Shown here piece after piece: positions 9,071-17,523 of a DNA stretch of 64,000 nucleotides; position 1 is the first letter of the stretch, and the number at the start of each line of letters is the position of its first letter. Source of the DNA: DASRHT01 sp035293765. GTDB lineage: Bacteria > Chloroflexota > Ktedonobacteria > Ktedonobacterales > Ktedonobacteraceae. The notes beneath the pieces are model-generated. The model saw nothing but the letters and a program-made list of their open reading frames with translations, was not told where the DNA came from and made no database searches. The DNA is taken from the NCBI GenBank assembly GCA_035293765.1, contig DATGMF010000091.1:1-64000 (forward strand), in the 5' to 3' direction. Both the position numbers and the translations under genes were made by a program.

Positions 9071-9982
9071 ATGGAGCTAGCATTGTTACGAGAAGAGCGA
9101 CATGGTCTCATACAAAAGCAAAACCTGACACCGGCTGAACTGGATGCCATCAAACAGCTCGTGGACACCTGTGAGCGCTTCGAGCAGTTACATATGCGTC
9201 TATCCTGGGAAATGGTACAAAACCGTCCTGCAACGCAGGTGTTGGATTACCTCTACTATGATCACGGCAATCTGGTCGGATACCTTGCTCTGGACAACTG
9301 GGGCATGGCCGAAAAAGAGCTGGTTGGCATGGTCCATCCGGACTATCGATGCCGCGGTATCTTCCGGACTCTGCTTGATGCCGCCCGCGTTGAAAGTCTA
9401 CAACTGGGAGTCGTGCGGCTGATCCTGGTGTGCGAGCGCATATCACAGTCCGGGCAGGCCTTTGTCAAGGCCGTCGGGGCCAGTTATGATTTTGCAGAGC
9501 ACGAGATGGTGCTGCGAGAGTTTCAGCCGCGCCCGGATTTTGATGAGCGCCTGGTGTTTCGTCTTGCCGGTGAGCAGGATCTCGACATGATCGTGACCGT
9601 CCTGGCCGGCAGCTTTGGCGATAGCGAGGTGTCGGTACGTCATCGTGTCACAAGACTCCTGCAAGACCCCACGCGCAGCTACTATCTGGCGACCCTGGGT
9701 GGTGGGTCAGTGGGCTGCGGCGAGCCGGTTGGTTGTCTGCGCCTGGATACCTGGGATGATACCGTCGGCATCTACGGCTTTGGTGTCCTGCCGGCCTACC
9801 AGGGTCGTGGGTATGGACGCCAGATGTTGCAAGAAGCCATTCGTGCCATTCAGGCCGAGGGGCAACGTATCATCATGCTTGACGTTGATGTTACCAATAC
9901 GCGCGCATACGCCCTTTACGTTTCCTGTGGTTTTCGCATCAAAGCCACCTATGACTACTACAATCTACCTACAGCGCTCTAG
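9071..9982 (+). CDS. tandem GNAT N-acetyltransferase
   Basis: A 303-residue protein with two GNAT folds. The first has GMVHPDYRCRGIFRTLL near residue 90, where the acetyl-CoA loop R-x-x-G is imperfect. The second has the canonical loop in VLPAYQGRGYGRQML near residue 240, followed by LDVDVTNTRAYALYVSCGF, the usual motif B. Tandem GNATs acetylate small amines, peptides or antibiotics such as mycothiol precursors; the substrate is unknown here. The start is 18 bp after the mutase stop with only a weak ribosome site, suggesting cotranscription. A functional link to the mutase is not evident. Confidence 0.88.
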   Translation: MELALLREERHGLIQKQNLTPAELDAIKQLVDTCERFEQLHMRLSWEMVQNRPATQVLDYLYYDHGNLVGYLALDNWGMAEKELVGMVHPDYRCRGIFRTLLDAARVESLQLGVVRLILVCERISQSGQAFVKAVGASYDFAEHEMVLREFQPRPDFDERLVFRLAGEQDLDMIVTVLAGSFGDSEVSVRHRVTRLLQDPTRSYYLATLGGGSVGCGEPVGCLRLDTWDDTVGIYGFGVLPAYQGRGYGRQMLQEAIRAIQAEGQRIIMLDVDVTNTRAYALYVSCGFRIKATYDYYNLPTAL

Positions 9983-10061
9983 CAGACAACGTCCACACGC
10001 TGTGATATGCTAGTGAGGAAATCCATACGATTATCGTGTTGAAAGGTAGAATGTTGTTGCC

Positions 10062-10982
10062 ATGCAGTGGTTAGAACTCACCGTCCAGACCCACCCTGAA
10101 GCCGTCGAATCGGTCAGCGAACTCTTGAGCCGTTACACGTCCGATGGCGTCGTGATCGAAGAGCCGTACGAGTTGACGGACGACGGTCAGGATTACCGTA
10201 TTTTAGCCAATCAGCCAGTGCAGATTCATGCATATTTGCCCATTGATGGTAAGGAAGAGGCGGTGCGCCAGCAGATTGCCAAAGGGCTGTGGCACCTCTC
10301 CACACTGGGTGCGCACTTTGTCGACGAGTTGCACACGCGAGTCGTCAACGAAGAGGACTGGGCCAACGCCTGGAAAGATTACTATCATGTGACCCATATT
10401 GGCCGGCGCCTCGTCATCCGTCCCTCCTGGCGCGAATACACGCCCAAAGCAGGGGAAGTTGTCCTGACCCTTGATCCTGGTATGGCCTTTGGGACTGGTG
10501 TGCATCCCACCACACGTATGTGCCTGGAGCAACTGGAGCGGCTGGTACAGCCTGGGATGCGCGTCCTCGACGTTGGTACCGGCTCCGGCATTCTGGCGCT
10601 GGCGGCCGCCAGCCTGGGCGCGCAGAGCGTCTATGCCATCGACAACAGCAGCGTCGCCGTCGAAAGCGCGCGTGGCAATGTTGCTATGAATGCGCTGGAC
10701 GAGCGTATCCAGGTCGTTCTCGGCGAATTGACGCTGGCCGAAGCCGAGCGTATGGCGGGCCAGTACGACCTGGTAATCGCCAACATCATTGCCCATGTCA
10801 TCGGAGCGATCGCCCCCCAGCTTGCGTTGACCCTGGCACCTGAAGGCATACTTATCGTCAGTGGCATCATCGAAGCGCGGCGGCAGGACGCTGAAGGGCC
10901 CCTACTGGCCTCTGGCCTGCAGCTTGTGGAACAGGTAAACATCGACGACTGGCTCGCGTTGTTGCTGCGCAAGAGAGGATAA
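10062..10982 (+). CDS. prmA: ribosomal protein L11 methyltransferase
   Basis: S-adenosylmethionine-dependent enzyme that trimethylates ribosomal protein L11. It has 306 residues, the usual length. The N-terminal L11-recognition domain starts WLELTVQTHPEAVE; the linker contains EDWANAWKDYYHV, a family hallmark; PGMAFGTGVHPTTRMCLEQL is the family signature; the methyltransferase domain has motif I VLDVGTGSGILALAA near residue 172 and NIIAHVI as the NPPY-like motif. The next gene, six bases downstream, is rsmE, a common pairing of two ribosome-modification genes. Confidence 0.96.
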   Translation: MQWLELTVQTHPEAVESVSELLSRYTSDGVVIEEPYELTDDGQDYRILANQPVQIHAYLPIDGKEEAVRQQIAKGLWHLSTLGAHFVDELHTRVVNEEDWANAWKDYYHVTHIGRRLVIRPSWREYTPKAGEVVLTLDPGMAFGTGVHPTTRMCLEQLERLVQPGMRVLDVGTGSGILALAAASLGAQSVYAIDNSSVAVESARGNVAMNALDERIQVVLGELTLAEAERMAGQYDLVIANIIAHVIGAIAPQLALTLAPEGILIVSGIIEARRQDAEGPLLASGLQLVEQVNIDDWLALLLRKRG

Positions 10983-10988
10983 AGACCC

Positions 10989-11744
10989 ATGCATCGTTTC
11001 TTTTTTACTCCAGATGGTCCTCTGGCGCCGGGTGACCTCGTCCTCTTGCCCGAACAGATTGCCCATCAGGTGCGCGATGTCCTGCATATAGCCGTGGGGG
11101 AACAGCTTATCTTGCTCGACAACAGTGGAGATGAGCTGCTCGGTCATGTTACCAAGAGTGGGCGCGGTGAAGTCACAGTCGAGATCGAGCAGCGCCGTCC
11201 TGGGAAGAGCGAATCGCCTGTGCGCATCATTCTCTGCCAGGGACTGCTCAAATCGGCGCGGTTCGAATGGGTCTTAGAGAAAGGGACCGAGCTCGGCGTC
11301 TTCACATTCGTTCCTACTCTCTGCCGTCGCTCCATGGCAGGCCTGGAAGATGCCGGACCAGGCAAGATCCAGCGCTGGCAACGAATCATTCAGGAAGCTA
11401 CCGAAGTCAGTGGACGAGCCCGCCGGCCAGAGCTTTTACCCATTCGTCCACTCATGCACGCGTTGACGGACATTCCTGAAGGCGCGCTGGCCATCATGGC
11501 GTGGGAAGAAGCCGTGGACCCCGACTTGCATACCGTTCTACACAACGCCATAGCCAGTACTCCACAACCGCAGACGGTCGTCCTCTTCATCGGTCCAGAG
11601 GGAGGCCTGGAGGCAGACGAAGTAGAGCTGGCCAGGCGGCGCGGTGTGCAGATCGTCACGTTGGGATCGCGTATCATGCGTGCCGAGACTGCCGCGCTGG
11701 CCGCAGTTGCCAGCATCATGTATGAGTTGGAAGCGAGCCGGTAA
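10989..11744 (+). CDS. rsmE: 16S rRNA (uracil-1498-N3)-methyltransferase
   Basis: SPOUT-class methyltransferase that modifies U1498 of 16S rRNA. It has 251 residues, typical length. The N-terminal PUA-like domain begins MHRFFFTPDGPL; the catalytic domain has QGLLKSARFEWVLEKGTELG, RSM near 115, and the C-terminal knot motifs FIGPEGGLEADEVELA and LGSRIMRAETAALA. The start follows prmA by six bases, and the AGAGGATAAAG around the prmA stop can serve as ribosome site. It is cotranscribed with prmA. Confidence 0.96.
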   Translation: MHRFFFTPDGPLAPGDLVLLPEQIAHQVRDVLHIAVGEQLILLDNSGDELLGHVTKSGRGEVTVEIEQRRPGKSESPVRIILCQGLLKSARFEWVLEKGTELGVFTFVPTLCRRSMAGLEDAGPGKIQRWQRIIQEATEVSGRARRPELLPIRPLMHALTDIPEGALAIMAWEEAVDPDLHTVLHNAIASTPQPQTVVLFIGPEGGLEADEVELARRRGVQIVTLGSRIMRAETAALAAVASIMYELEASR

Positions 11745-11760
11745 GATGTCGAGCTGGTAG

Positions 11761-12000
11761 CTACTCGCTGGTGCCCTGTCCGGTCAACACCGCGTGCACA
11801 TACTCGGCCACATAGTGCCGTTCATCAACTCCATCGATAATCATGCATTCTGCCACCGACACAACATGTGGAGCGACCTCGTGGAGCACACTCACGATTG
11901 GTCGCTCGTTGCGGCTATCAGCATTGGGATCGGTAATGAACGCAAACAGTTCATCCGTAAACTCTTCTTCGTGTGCCAGGAAACTAAACAGATTGGACAT
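11761..12000 (-). CDS. small conserved-looking protein, unknown
   Basis: A 79-residue acidic protein I do not recognise: MSNLFSFLAHEEEFTDELFA, a turn with DPNADSRNERP, then a strand/helix pattern ending AEYVHAVLTG. There is no membrane segment or signal. The ATG at 12000 has AAAGG upstream; an alternative start 12 codons earlier lacks a site. It converges on rsmE with only 16 bp between the stops. An operator-like dyad lies about 150 bp upstream of the start. It could be a regulatory or antitoxin-sized protein, but nothing shows that. Confidence 0.5.
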   Translation of the reverse strand: MSNLFSFLAHEEEFTDELFAFITDPNADSRNERPIVSVLHEVAPHVVSVAECMIIDGVDERHYVAEYVHAVLTGQGTSE

Positions 12001-12144
12001 CGAACACCCGGCCTTTCTGTGCCATGTTGCCCTCAAACAAAGGAAGCAACAAACCTCGCTGCATTACAAGGACCTGCCTATCAGCCAGAGAAGCGAAGCT
12101 AGCTGTGAGCGAGCAGCGTTTCTGGCCGCATTTCGATAGCACGG

Positions 12145-12165
12145 TGTATCATGCTGTATGATACA
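12145..12165. promoter_or_regulatory. operator-like palindrome
   Basis: TGTATCAT at 12145-12152 and ATGATACA at 12158-12165 form a perfect 8-bp dyad around a 5-base spacer. The size and symmetry fit a dimeric repressor site. It lies upstream of the leftward small gene; no regulator gene is adjacent. Confidence 0.4.
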
Positions 12166-12270
12166 TTATAGGCGTGCTTGATCTCGTGAGTCAAGCCAGG
12201 TTCATCACCGATAGAGGCGTATCCTGGCTGGACCTTTGTTGATGGATGCGGGGGAGTGAAGAAGGTAGCC

Positions 12271-12307
12271 AAAAAAAGCAGAGATGGGCGTGGCCGTCCA
12301 TCCCTGC
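12271..12307 (-). terminator. terminator of the M42 peptidase gene
   Basis: On the minus strand GCAGGGATGGACG pairs with CGCCCATCTCTGC with one mismatch around a 4-base loop and runs into seven T residues, 11 bp after the peptidase stop codon: a classic rho-independent terminator. Confidence 0.8.
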
Positions 12308-12317
12308 CTGATGTGGA

Positions 12318-13382
12318 TCAGGGGATAACATTCGTATGTTCGTCGAGCGCCAGCACGAAGCGAGCAAGGACCTCAGCTACTTCATCTATATCTTTCAGCG
12401 AGGCTGTCTCAGAGCCGGTGTGGAGGTAGCGGCAAGGAATGCTGACCAGGCCGGTTGCCACGCCCGCGCGTACCACCTGAATCACGTCCGTATCGGTACC
12501 CGTATTCGCCGATTGGGCATCGACCTGATAGGCCAGACCAGCCTCTTTGGCTGCTTGTGTGAGCAGTTGGAAAACGCGTGGATTGATGTGTCCTCCAACG
12601 GTCAACACGGGGCCGCCATTGACCTTCACCTCGCCGAGTTCTTGCTTCGACGTACCGGGATGATCGGTTGTAAAGGTCACATCGACCGCGACCGCAATCA
12701 GTGGATCGACCCCAAAGGCCCCCGTCCGGGAGCCGCGCAGCCCGACCTCTTCCTGTACGGCGGACACGAAAAAGACGCCGGCCTTCAGCGCAGCGCGCTG
12801 TTCATGGATGCGCCGCATTGCCTCCACCACCGCGAAGATACCGGCTTTATCATCCAGAGCGCGTGACACCATCACATCGCCCCGCAGCCGTTCTAATTGT
12901 GCGGCGCGGGTGCCCGAGCTGCCCAGTGGAACCAGTGCCAGAGCCTCTTCTTTGCTAGAAGCCCCAATATCGATCCACAGCGACGAAAGTTTCGGCGCTT
13001 TGCCGCGCTCCTCGCTGCTCAGCGTATGGACCGGAGGGCGACCGATGACCCCCAGGACCGGCCCATTGGGTGTCGTAATCGTAACGCGATTGCCAGGCAG
13101 TGTTGACGGATCAAAGCCGCCGACGGGCGCGAAGTAAATAAAGCCCTGCTCATCGACATAGCGGACCAGGAAACCAAGCTCATCGCAATGGGCGGTCAGC
13201 ATCACCCGTGGTCGGCCAGAAGGATTGAGAGCCGCGATCACATTGCCGTGGACATCTGTGCGCACCTCGTCAGTATACTGCGAGATCTCCTCGCGGATCA
13301 CCTGTTGTACTGGCTGCTCAAAGCCAGAGGGGCTGGGACTATCAATAATACGCTTTAAAAAAGCGACGCGAGCTTCATCCAT
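12318..13382 (-). CDS. M42 family metallopeptidase
   Basis: A 354-residue cytosolic aminopeptidase of the M42 (glutamyl aminopeptidase/TET) family, removing N-terminal residues from peptides with a two-metal centre. Visible: SPSPSGFEQPVQQVI near residue 15, metal ligands in LTAHCDELGFLV (His-x-Asp, near 68) and SRALDDKAGIFAVVEA (Asp near 180), catalytic/metal Glu pair in VSAVQEEVGLRGS near 213, Asp in VAVDVTFTTDHPG, and His in CRYLHTGSETA near 320. The ATG at 13382 is chosen because GGAGG precedes it; the frame is open 26 codons further up without support. It has a strong terminator downstream, and another terminator separates it from the NYN gene. Confidence 0.93.
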   Translation of the reverse strand: MDEARVAFLKRIIDSPSPSGFEQPVQQVIREEISQYTDEVRTDVHGNVIAALNPSGRPRVMLTAHCDELGFLVRYVDEQGFIYFAPVGGFDPSTLPGNRVTITTPNGPVLGVIGRPPVHTLSSEERGKAPKLSSLWIDIGASSKEEALALVPLGSSGTRAAQLERLRGDVMVSRALDDKAGIFAVVEAMRRIHEQRAALKAGVFFVSAVQEEVGLRGSRTGAFGVDPLIAVAVDVTFTTDHPGTSKQELGEVKVNGGPVLTVGGHINPRVFQLLTQAAKEAGLAYQVDAQSANTGTDTDVIQVVRAGVATGLVSIPCRYLHTGSETASLKDIDEVAEVLARFVLALDEHTNVIP

Positions 13383-13458
13383 ACAAACCTCCTTCAAAAT
13401 TCGTACATGAAACGTGTAGCCATGCAGAGGCTCAAGCATCGGCCCTTCATGACAGCAC

Positions 13459-13513
13459 AAAGACCTGGTGAAAACGCATCTCCAAGCTGACGTAACGTTT
13501 TCACCAGGTCTTT
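13459..13513 (-). terminator. 18-bp perfect inverted repeat, terminator of the NYN gene
   Basis: AAAGACCTGGTGAAAACG at 13459-13476 and its exact complement at 13496-13513 flank a 19-base loop. It lies 23 bp past the NYN-gene stop on the minus strand and before the peptidase gene. The length and perfection of the stem are notable. Confidence 0.7.
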
Positions 13514-13536
13514 ATCAAGCGACGGGGCAAGTCCTA

Positions 13537-14886
13537 TCAGCGTACAAACTGCTTCAGCACCTCATCGACCCCGGGATGCATACGATTTAAGCGTAGATCC
13601 TCTGCGCCGGTTGCATCCGTCTGCACGATCAAAATGTTCTGCTGAATACACGTATTCAGGAGTTCGCGTGCCGACTCGCGGGTCAGGCGGCCCCGGAAAC
13701 GATTTTTCGGATTGACCGGATCGCCAATAAAGTTTGAAACGCCAATGATCGTGCGCCAGGACCAGTTGCGATCAATGTAATCGAGGAACTGCAGAAACTG
13801 CGGATCCAGGACATCCATAGGTGGAGTCCCATAGGGTAGCTGGAATTGTGCAGCCGTATTGGCAAACGTAATGGCGGGCATCGACCCGGTACTGGTCATA
13901 GAATTGCTAGGAGACATCTGTACGATACCCGGAACGGGGAGAGAACCAGTATTGCTGGTCACCCCACCTGGTACCAGAGGAACGAATTGACTTGCACTGC
14001 TTATTAAATCTCGGCTGACGGTTCCTGGAATACCTACAACAATAACATTTTTATTCAAACGTAACTTTAAGCGGGCGCTGATGCGCGTGAAATCTTTATC
14101 GCCTGTCATCAAAACAAAAGTAGAGATAGTTGGACGATCAAAAACTGTTTCAATGATATCCATCAACATATTGAGATCAACAGTGCTTTGTACGACCGTG
14201 CTCTGTACAATGGTACTATTACCAGAATTGATGGCAGGCATATGACCGGTAGTCGCTGTATGCTGTGTGGGAGCTGTGGGATAGCCTAAGGGACCGGTAT
14301 TGCTTTGCCCCAGGGGGCCGGTAGGAGTTTGTCCGTAAGAACCGGTATAGGGGGAAGCTTGCCGATAAGACTCGCGCTGCTGATACTCGGTCGTGTTATA
14401 GCCTTCTTCGGTTGAAGGCTCATCTTCTGGCAGCAAGGTATCGTCGTCCATCTCGCCGGAAATCGGGGTCTCGGACTCGGAGCCCCATCCCATCATCTGC
14501 GGATTAATAGCCGGTAACGGGCCAGAACTTCCAGAGGCGCTGGGCCAGGGCCGAGAATAACCTGCCGACCCCTGTTCAGCAACGTAGCTTGATGAGCCAA
14601 GCGCGCCTGTCGGGGGATTACCAGAAGCGTAGTGGATCGTACCCATGCGAATACGATCTCGCTGCTTCGCGGGGCAGTCAACCCTGTCGATCATTGCCGC
14701 CGTCAAGCTGCCTTTGAAGGGCTCTGGTTGGCGAGACCAATCCGCATAGGCGCGAGCAACCATCACAGTGCCATAGCGACGGGCGACGGCGATCAACTCC
14801 TGTGGATCGGGCTCCCGCCGTTGTATATTCAACATACTGTAGCGTATGTTCTCAAAATCGATGAATAGAGCAATATCTTCGGGCAC
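13537..14886 (-). CDS. NYN-domain protein with long internal low-complexity insertion
   Basis: A 449-residue putative RNase of the LabA/PIN-like NYN family. The domain is split: strand 1 with the first acidic residue (IALFIDFENIRYSM) is at residues 5-18 and the first half runs to about 85; a Ser/Gly/Pro/Gln-rich stretch with repeated TGPLG and TGxMPAI-like words fills about 90-225; the second half resumes with VDLNMLMDIIE, VLMTGDKDFTRI near 258 and NVIVVGIPG. Acidic residues for metal binding are therefore kept. A further Ser-rich spacer leads to a C-terminal helical region with NRFRGRLTRESARELLN, resembling OST-HTH/LOTUS RNA-binding modules. The start is GTG with GGAGAAGG before it. It is monocistronic. 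Confidence 0.85.
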   Translation of the reverse strand: MPEDIALFIDFENIRYSMLNIQRREPDPQELIAVARRYGTVMVARAYADWSRQPEPFKGSLTAAMIDRVDCPAKQRDRIRMGTIHYASGNPPTGALGSSSYVAEQGSAGYSRPWPSASGSSGPLPAINPQMMGWGSESETPISGEMDDDTLLPEDEPSTEEGYNTTEYQQRESYRQASPYTGSYGQTPTGPLGQSNTGPLGYPTAPTQHTATTGHMPAINSGNSTIVQSTVVQSTVDLNMLMDIIETVFDRPTISTFVLMTGDKDFTRISARLKLRLNKNVIVVGIPGTVSRDLISSASQFVPLVPGGVTSNTGSLPVPGIVQMSPSNSMTSTGSMPAITFANTAAQFQLPYGTPPMDVLDPQFLQFLDYIDRNWSWRTIIGVSNFIGDPVNPKNRFRGRLTRESARELLNTCIQQNILIVQTDATGAEDLRLNRMHPGVDEVLKQFVR

Positions 14887-15091
14887 AACCTTCTCCTCTC
14901 ATTCGGGAGAAACCGCGCAGACCAAGATTTATGATTGTTCAGGTGCTCGGACACCCATGCAGTGCATCCTATAGCTATGAGCATATCATACTTTAGTAAT
15001 AAAGTCGAGAGGTCTGCGCTTTACTTTGCGTACCTACTATGGTATATTCTGTAAATTGGAAAGACATAATTTGTACAAAGAGTTTGCAACA

Positions 15092-15427
15092 ATGGAGCTA
15101 GCGCAATCCAATCACGTAAAAGATACTATCTGCCCCGTAGCCCGCACCGCTGAAATAATCAGTGGGAAATGGACGTTGCTCATAATTCGAGATCTGGCTT
15201 CTGGCGTCAAACGCTTTAATCAATTGGAACGCTCACTCCAGGGCATCAGCCCTAAAACCCTCTCCGAACGCTTGCGCTCTCTTGAAGAAGAGGGCATCAT
15301 CACTCGTCAGATGTTTGCAGAAGTACCTCCTCGCGTCGAATATTCGCTAACCGAGAAGGGGCAAGATCTGGGTCATGTGATTGAGAGTATGCGCAATTAT
15401 GGAAGGCGATGGCTCTGCAACAAGTAG
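15092..15427 (+). CDS. HxlR-family transcriptional regulator
   Basis: A 111-residue winged-helix regulator of the HxlR type. Landmarks in order: CPVARTAEIISGKWTLLIIR (helices 1-2, with the family Cys), the recognition segment FNQLERSLQGISPKTLSERL, LEEEGIITRQ, and the wing PPRVEYSLTEKGQDL. Such proteins bind DNA as dimers and often sense redox or electrophiles through the N-terminal Cys. The ATG at 15092 fits HxlR length; a TTG-started extension of 22 codons overlaps likely promoter sequence. No target gene is obvious: the next gene is convergent. Confidence 0.9.
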   Translation: MELAQSNHVKDTICPVARTAEIISGKWTLLIIRDLASGVKRFNQLERSLQGISPKTLSERLRSLEEEGIITRQMFAEVPPRVEYSLTEKGQDLGHVIESMRNYGRRWLCNK

Positions 15428-15488
15428 CCCATAAACGCATCATTTTATCTTTTCCCCTCAATAATAGCCTTCTCCCCCTCATGTTATA

Positions 15489-15512
15489 AGAACCGGAGAG
15501 ATCCCCGGTTCT
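15489..15512. terminator. hairpin between convergent genes
   Basis: AGAACCGG and CCGGTTCT form a perfect 8-bp stem with an 8-base loop between the HxlR gene and the convergent small gene; the T-run is weak. Confidence 0.5.
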
Positions 15513-15540
15513 CTTACTACTTGGTGAAGCCGATGACGTT

Positions 15541-15831
15541 TTAAAGTGTGGCTCCAACGAGTTCGCGATGATGATCAGCCAGGAAGCGCTGTAACACGCC
15601 GGCAGTTGGTAGGCTCTCTTGCTCATCTGCCTGCTTCTGCGACCTCGTTAATAGATCGTATAAACTGGCAATATCATAATGCATCTGCACCTGAAGCTGA
15701 CCTTCGCTGTTAAACCCTTCTACGAAGAGACCTTCCTCTTCTTCATGGATTGCGATACTTTTCACGCCTATCTGATCCAACACTTGACCGATAGCATGCA
15801 GTATGTTCGCATAACTGAACGTGGCCGGCAT
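15541..15831 (-). CDS. small protein, unknown
   Basis: A 96-residue acidic cytosolic protein I do not recognise. The N-terminal helix YANILHAIGQVLDQIG is followed by strands SIAIHEEEEGLFVEGF and QLQVQMHYDIASLYDLL, then a Gln/Glu-rich linker and a final helix VLQRFLADHHREL. AGGGAGGG five bases before the ATG is a very good ribosome site and supports it as a real gene. It stands alone and leftward. Confidence 0.7.
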   Translation of the reverse strand: MPATFSYANILHAIGQVLDQIGVKSIAIHEEEEGLFVEGFNSEGQLQVQMHYDIASLYDLLTRSQKQADEQESLPTAGVLQRFLADHHRELVGATL

Positions 15832-15979
15832 TGATCCCTCCCTAAATAATTGGAGAATATTTTCTAGTTACTAGTAGACTACACTGTCAAACTGCAACAC
15901 ACCATGATGAGGTAGATATGTTTGTCAGCCTCATACTACACTCGGACAATTTTATCATTACTATCTTTAAACGTCAAGG

Positions 15980-16984
15980 TTAGCGTTTTATTCCCTGCCC
16001 GTTGCTGATCTCTCTGCCGATGGGCCGATCCGGCCCATCGCTGGCCCACGAATCCTGAAGCGATGGGGTGTAGGCCGCCAATTTCTTGCTCGCTGCGCCC
16101 GACTTTTTGTCTGCCGCGTTTAAAATTTCTGTTGCCTTCAAGCGCCAGAAACGGGCGCTGGCAGGACGCTTGAGTGAAAGCAGCTTTGCCAGCTCTTCGT
16201 CGCTTGTATCCGGTCTGGCTTTGAGCGCCTGAATCGTGATTTGCAGTTTATCCTGATTTCCTTCAGCCGTTTTTTCCGCTTTGGCTGATACTTTGCTCGC
16301 AGCGCTGTCCTCTTCCAATGCCACAAACTGGCCGGTGATGGGCCAGCTTACGTTGTTCTGCTCATCCTCGCTTTTGGCCTCGCTCGCCGCTTTGCTCTCA
16401 CTCTCGGGATGAACCACAGTGGACAAAAGGTTGCCCGGGGTGAGCTGGGAGCCGGAGGCGAGGGCCTGCTGCAACTGCGGAACCGGCAGATCCATCTGCT
16501 TCGCCAGTTCGCTGATGGTGATAAACTGCTCACCGTTGCCCTTTTTCTCTTCATTGGCGCTCTCGGCGATAGTCTCTGCCATCATGGTGTAGACAATGCC
16601 CAACAGGGGAAATGCACTCGCCATAAAGGGGAAGACGCTCGTTAGCCAGGGTGCAGCCGCCTCAGCCGAGCTGAGCATGTTGGGGTTATGGAATTGTTTG
16701 GCATACGCCCAGTTGACCGCCCAGGAGAAGAAGGTACAGAGAATGATCAGGACCCAATGCTGCCATACGGCTCTGGCGCTGCGATATTTGCGGTAGCGTT
16801 GAAAAGCTGTCCAGGATAAGAGATAGACCGTTACATCGATGCTTATCGCTATAGCGTAGCTGACGGCCCACCACCAGACGCCTTCGGGACCCGCCGACGG
16901 CTCAAATGAGGCAAAAAAGTACGCAACATGAGGTATTGATGCTGCTAAAAATACGGCGAAGGCGATCCAGAAAAAATATTTCAT
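15980..16984 (-). CDS. multi-span membrane protein with cytosolic DNA-binding-like tail
   Basis: 334 residues. Four hydrophobic segments fill roughly residues 2-20 (YFFWIAFAVFLAASIPHVAY), 35-55 (WAVSYAIAISIDVTVYLLSW), 72-92 (WVLIILCTFFSWAVNWAY) and 108-130 (TSVFPFMASAFPLLGIVYTM). A charged cytosolic tail follows with a short HTH-like stretch (FITISELAKQMDLPVPQLQQ), an Ala/Ser/Glu-rich linker, and a second helical unit (DTSDEELAKLLSLKRPASAR) also like a winged-helix start. This layout resembles membrane proteins of mobile-element gene sets (DUF2637-like), but no other mobile-element genes are here. The ATG at 16984 is chosen so that the first segment is at the N-terminus; the ribosome site is weak. 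Confidence 0.7.
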   Translation of the reverse strand: MKYFFWIAFAVFLAASIPHVAYFFASFEPSAGPEGVWWWAVSYAIAISIDVTVYLLSWTAFQRYRKYRSARAVWQHWVLIILCTFFSWAVNWAYAKQFHNPNMLSSAEAAAPWLTSVFPFMASAFPLLGIVYTMMAETIAESANEEKKGNGEQFITISELAKQMDLPVPQLQQALASGSQLTPGNLLSTVVHPESESKAASEAKSEDEQNNVSWPITGQFVALEEDSAASKVSAKAEKTAEGNQDKLQITIQALKARPDTSDEELAKLLSLKRPASARFWRLKATEILNAADKKSGAASKKLAAYTPSLQDSWASDGPDRPIGREISNGQGIKR

Positions 16985-17340
16985 CGGAACACTCTGCTCT
17001 CTAGTGCATTTCCACGACGTCTCAGGATGTAAAGAGTAGCTGATTGTATTGACGAAGATCAAATTTTTAAAGTATTGCCGTGATCCCCGTTAGTACATTC
17101 GGGCTAAGGCAGAAAGGATATTACAGCAGCCGAACTGGAAGGCTCTGGCGCTATATCCAGGAGACGCATGGTCATGCCTTGTTGCAGAGCAGATTGGACA
17201 AGGGGAGATCATACTATCGATCTTTTCCCCTTCGTGATGGGAAGAAGGCGTCTGTGCTCTATACTTCTCAAAGAGAGCCTCGGAAACCTTCTTCCACGAC
17301 CACTCTTTCCAATGTGTGCGACTGTCTTTCAAGTAAGCAA
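16985..17340. other. intergenic region
   Basis: Open frames on both strands here have no ribosome sites, biased composition or recognisable domains. I see no gene; it should carry the promoter of the leftward membrane-protein gene. Confidence 0.4.
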
Positions 17341-17523
17341 TTATCCCTGAGGATGTGGATCAAGAAGAGGGCCAGAGCTCAGATGGAGCGTGGGCGCTCC
17401 GGTAAACAAATGAAGCACCAGAGGGATAACCACAGCCATGAGGACGGAAGCGATGACGAGCCAGTAAGACCACCGAATAGAGATTATTAACTGAGTTATA
17501 AAACAATTGAGGCGAGACATCAT
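17341..17523 (-). CDS. small single-span membrane protein, unknown
   Basis: 60 residues. A short N-terminal helix (MMSRLNCFITQLIISIRWSY) leads into one clear transmembrane segment (WLVIASVLMAVVIPLVLHLF) and a 15-residue Gly/Pro tail. AAAAAGGAGA lies 7-9 bases before the ATG, the best reason to call it. I do not recognise the family; it stands alone. Confidence 0.5.
   Translation of the reverse strand: MMSRLNCFITQLIISIRWSYWLVIASVLMAVVIPLVLHLFTGAPTLHLSSGPLLDPHPQG

Larger units (their letters stand above)
12001..12317. other. intergenic region with dyad and terminator
   Basis: No gene seen. It holds the 21-bp dyad at 12145-12165 and the terminator of the M42 peptidase gene at 12271-12307, both listed separately, plus the leader of the small leftward gene. 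Confidence 0.5.

Noticed and set aside
17080..17490. 136-codon plus-strand frame
   Set aside because: Ser/Arg/Lys-rich composition, no ribosome site, and it overlaps the better-supported small membrane protein on the other strand.
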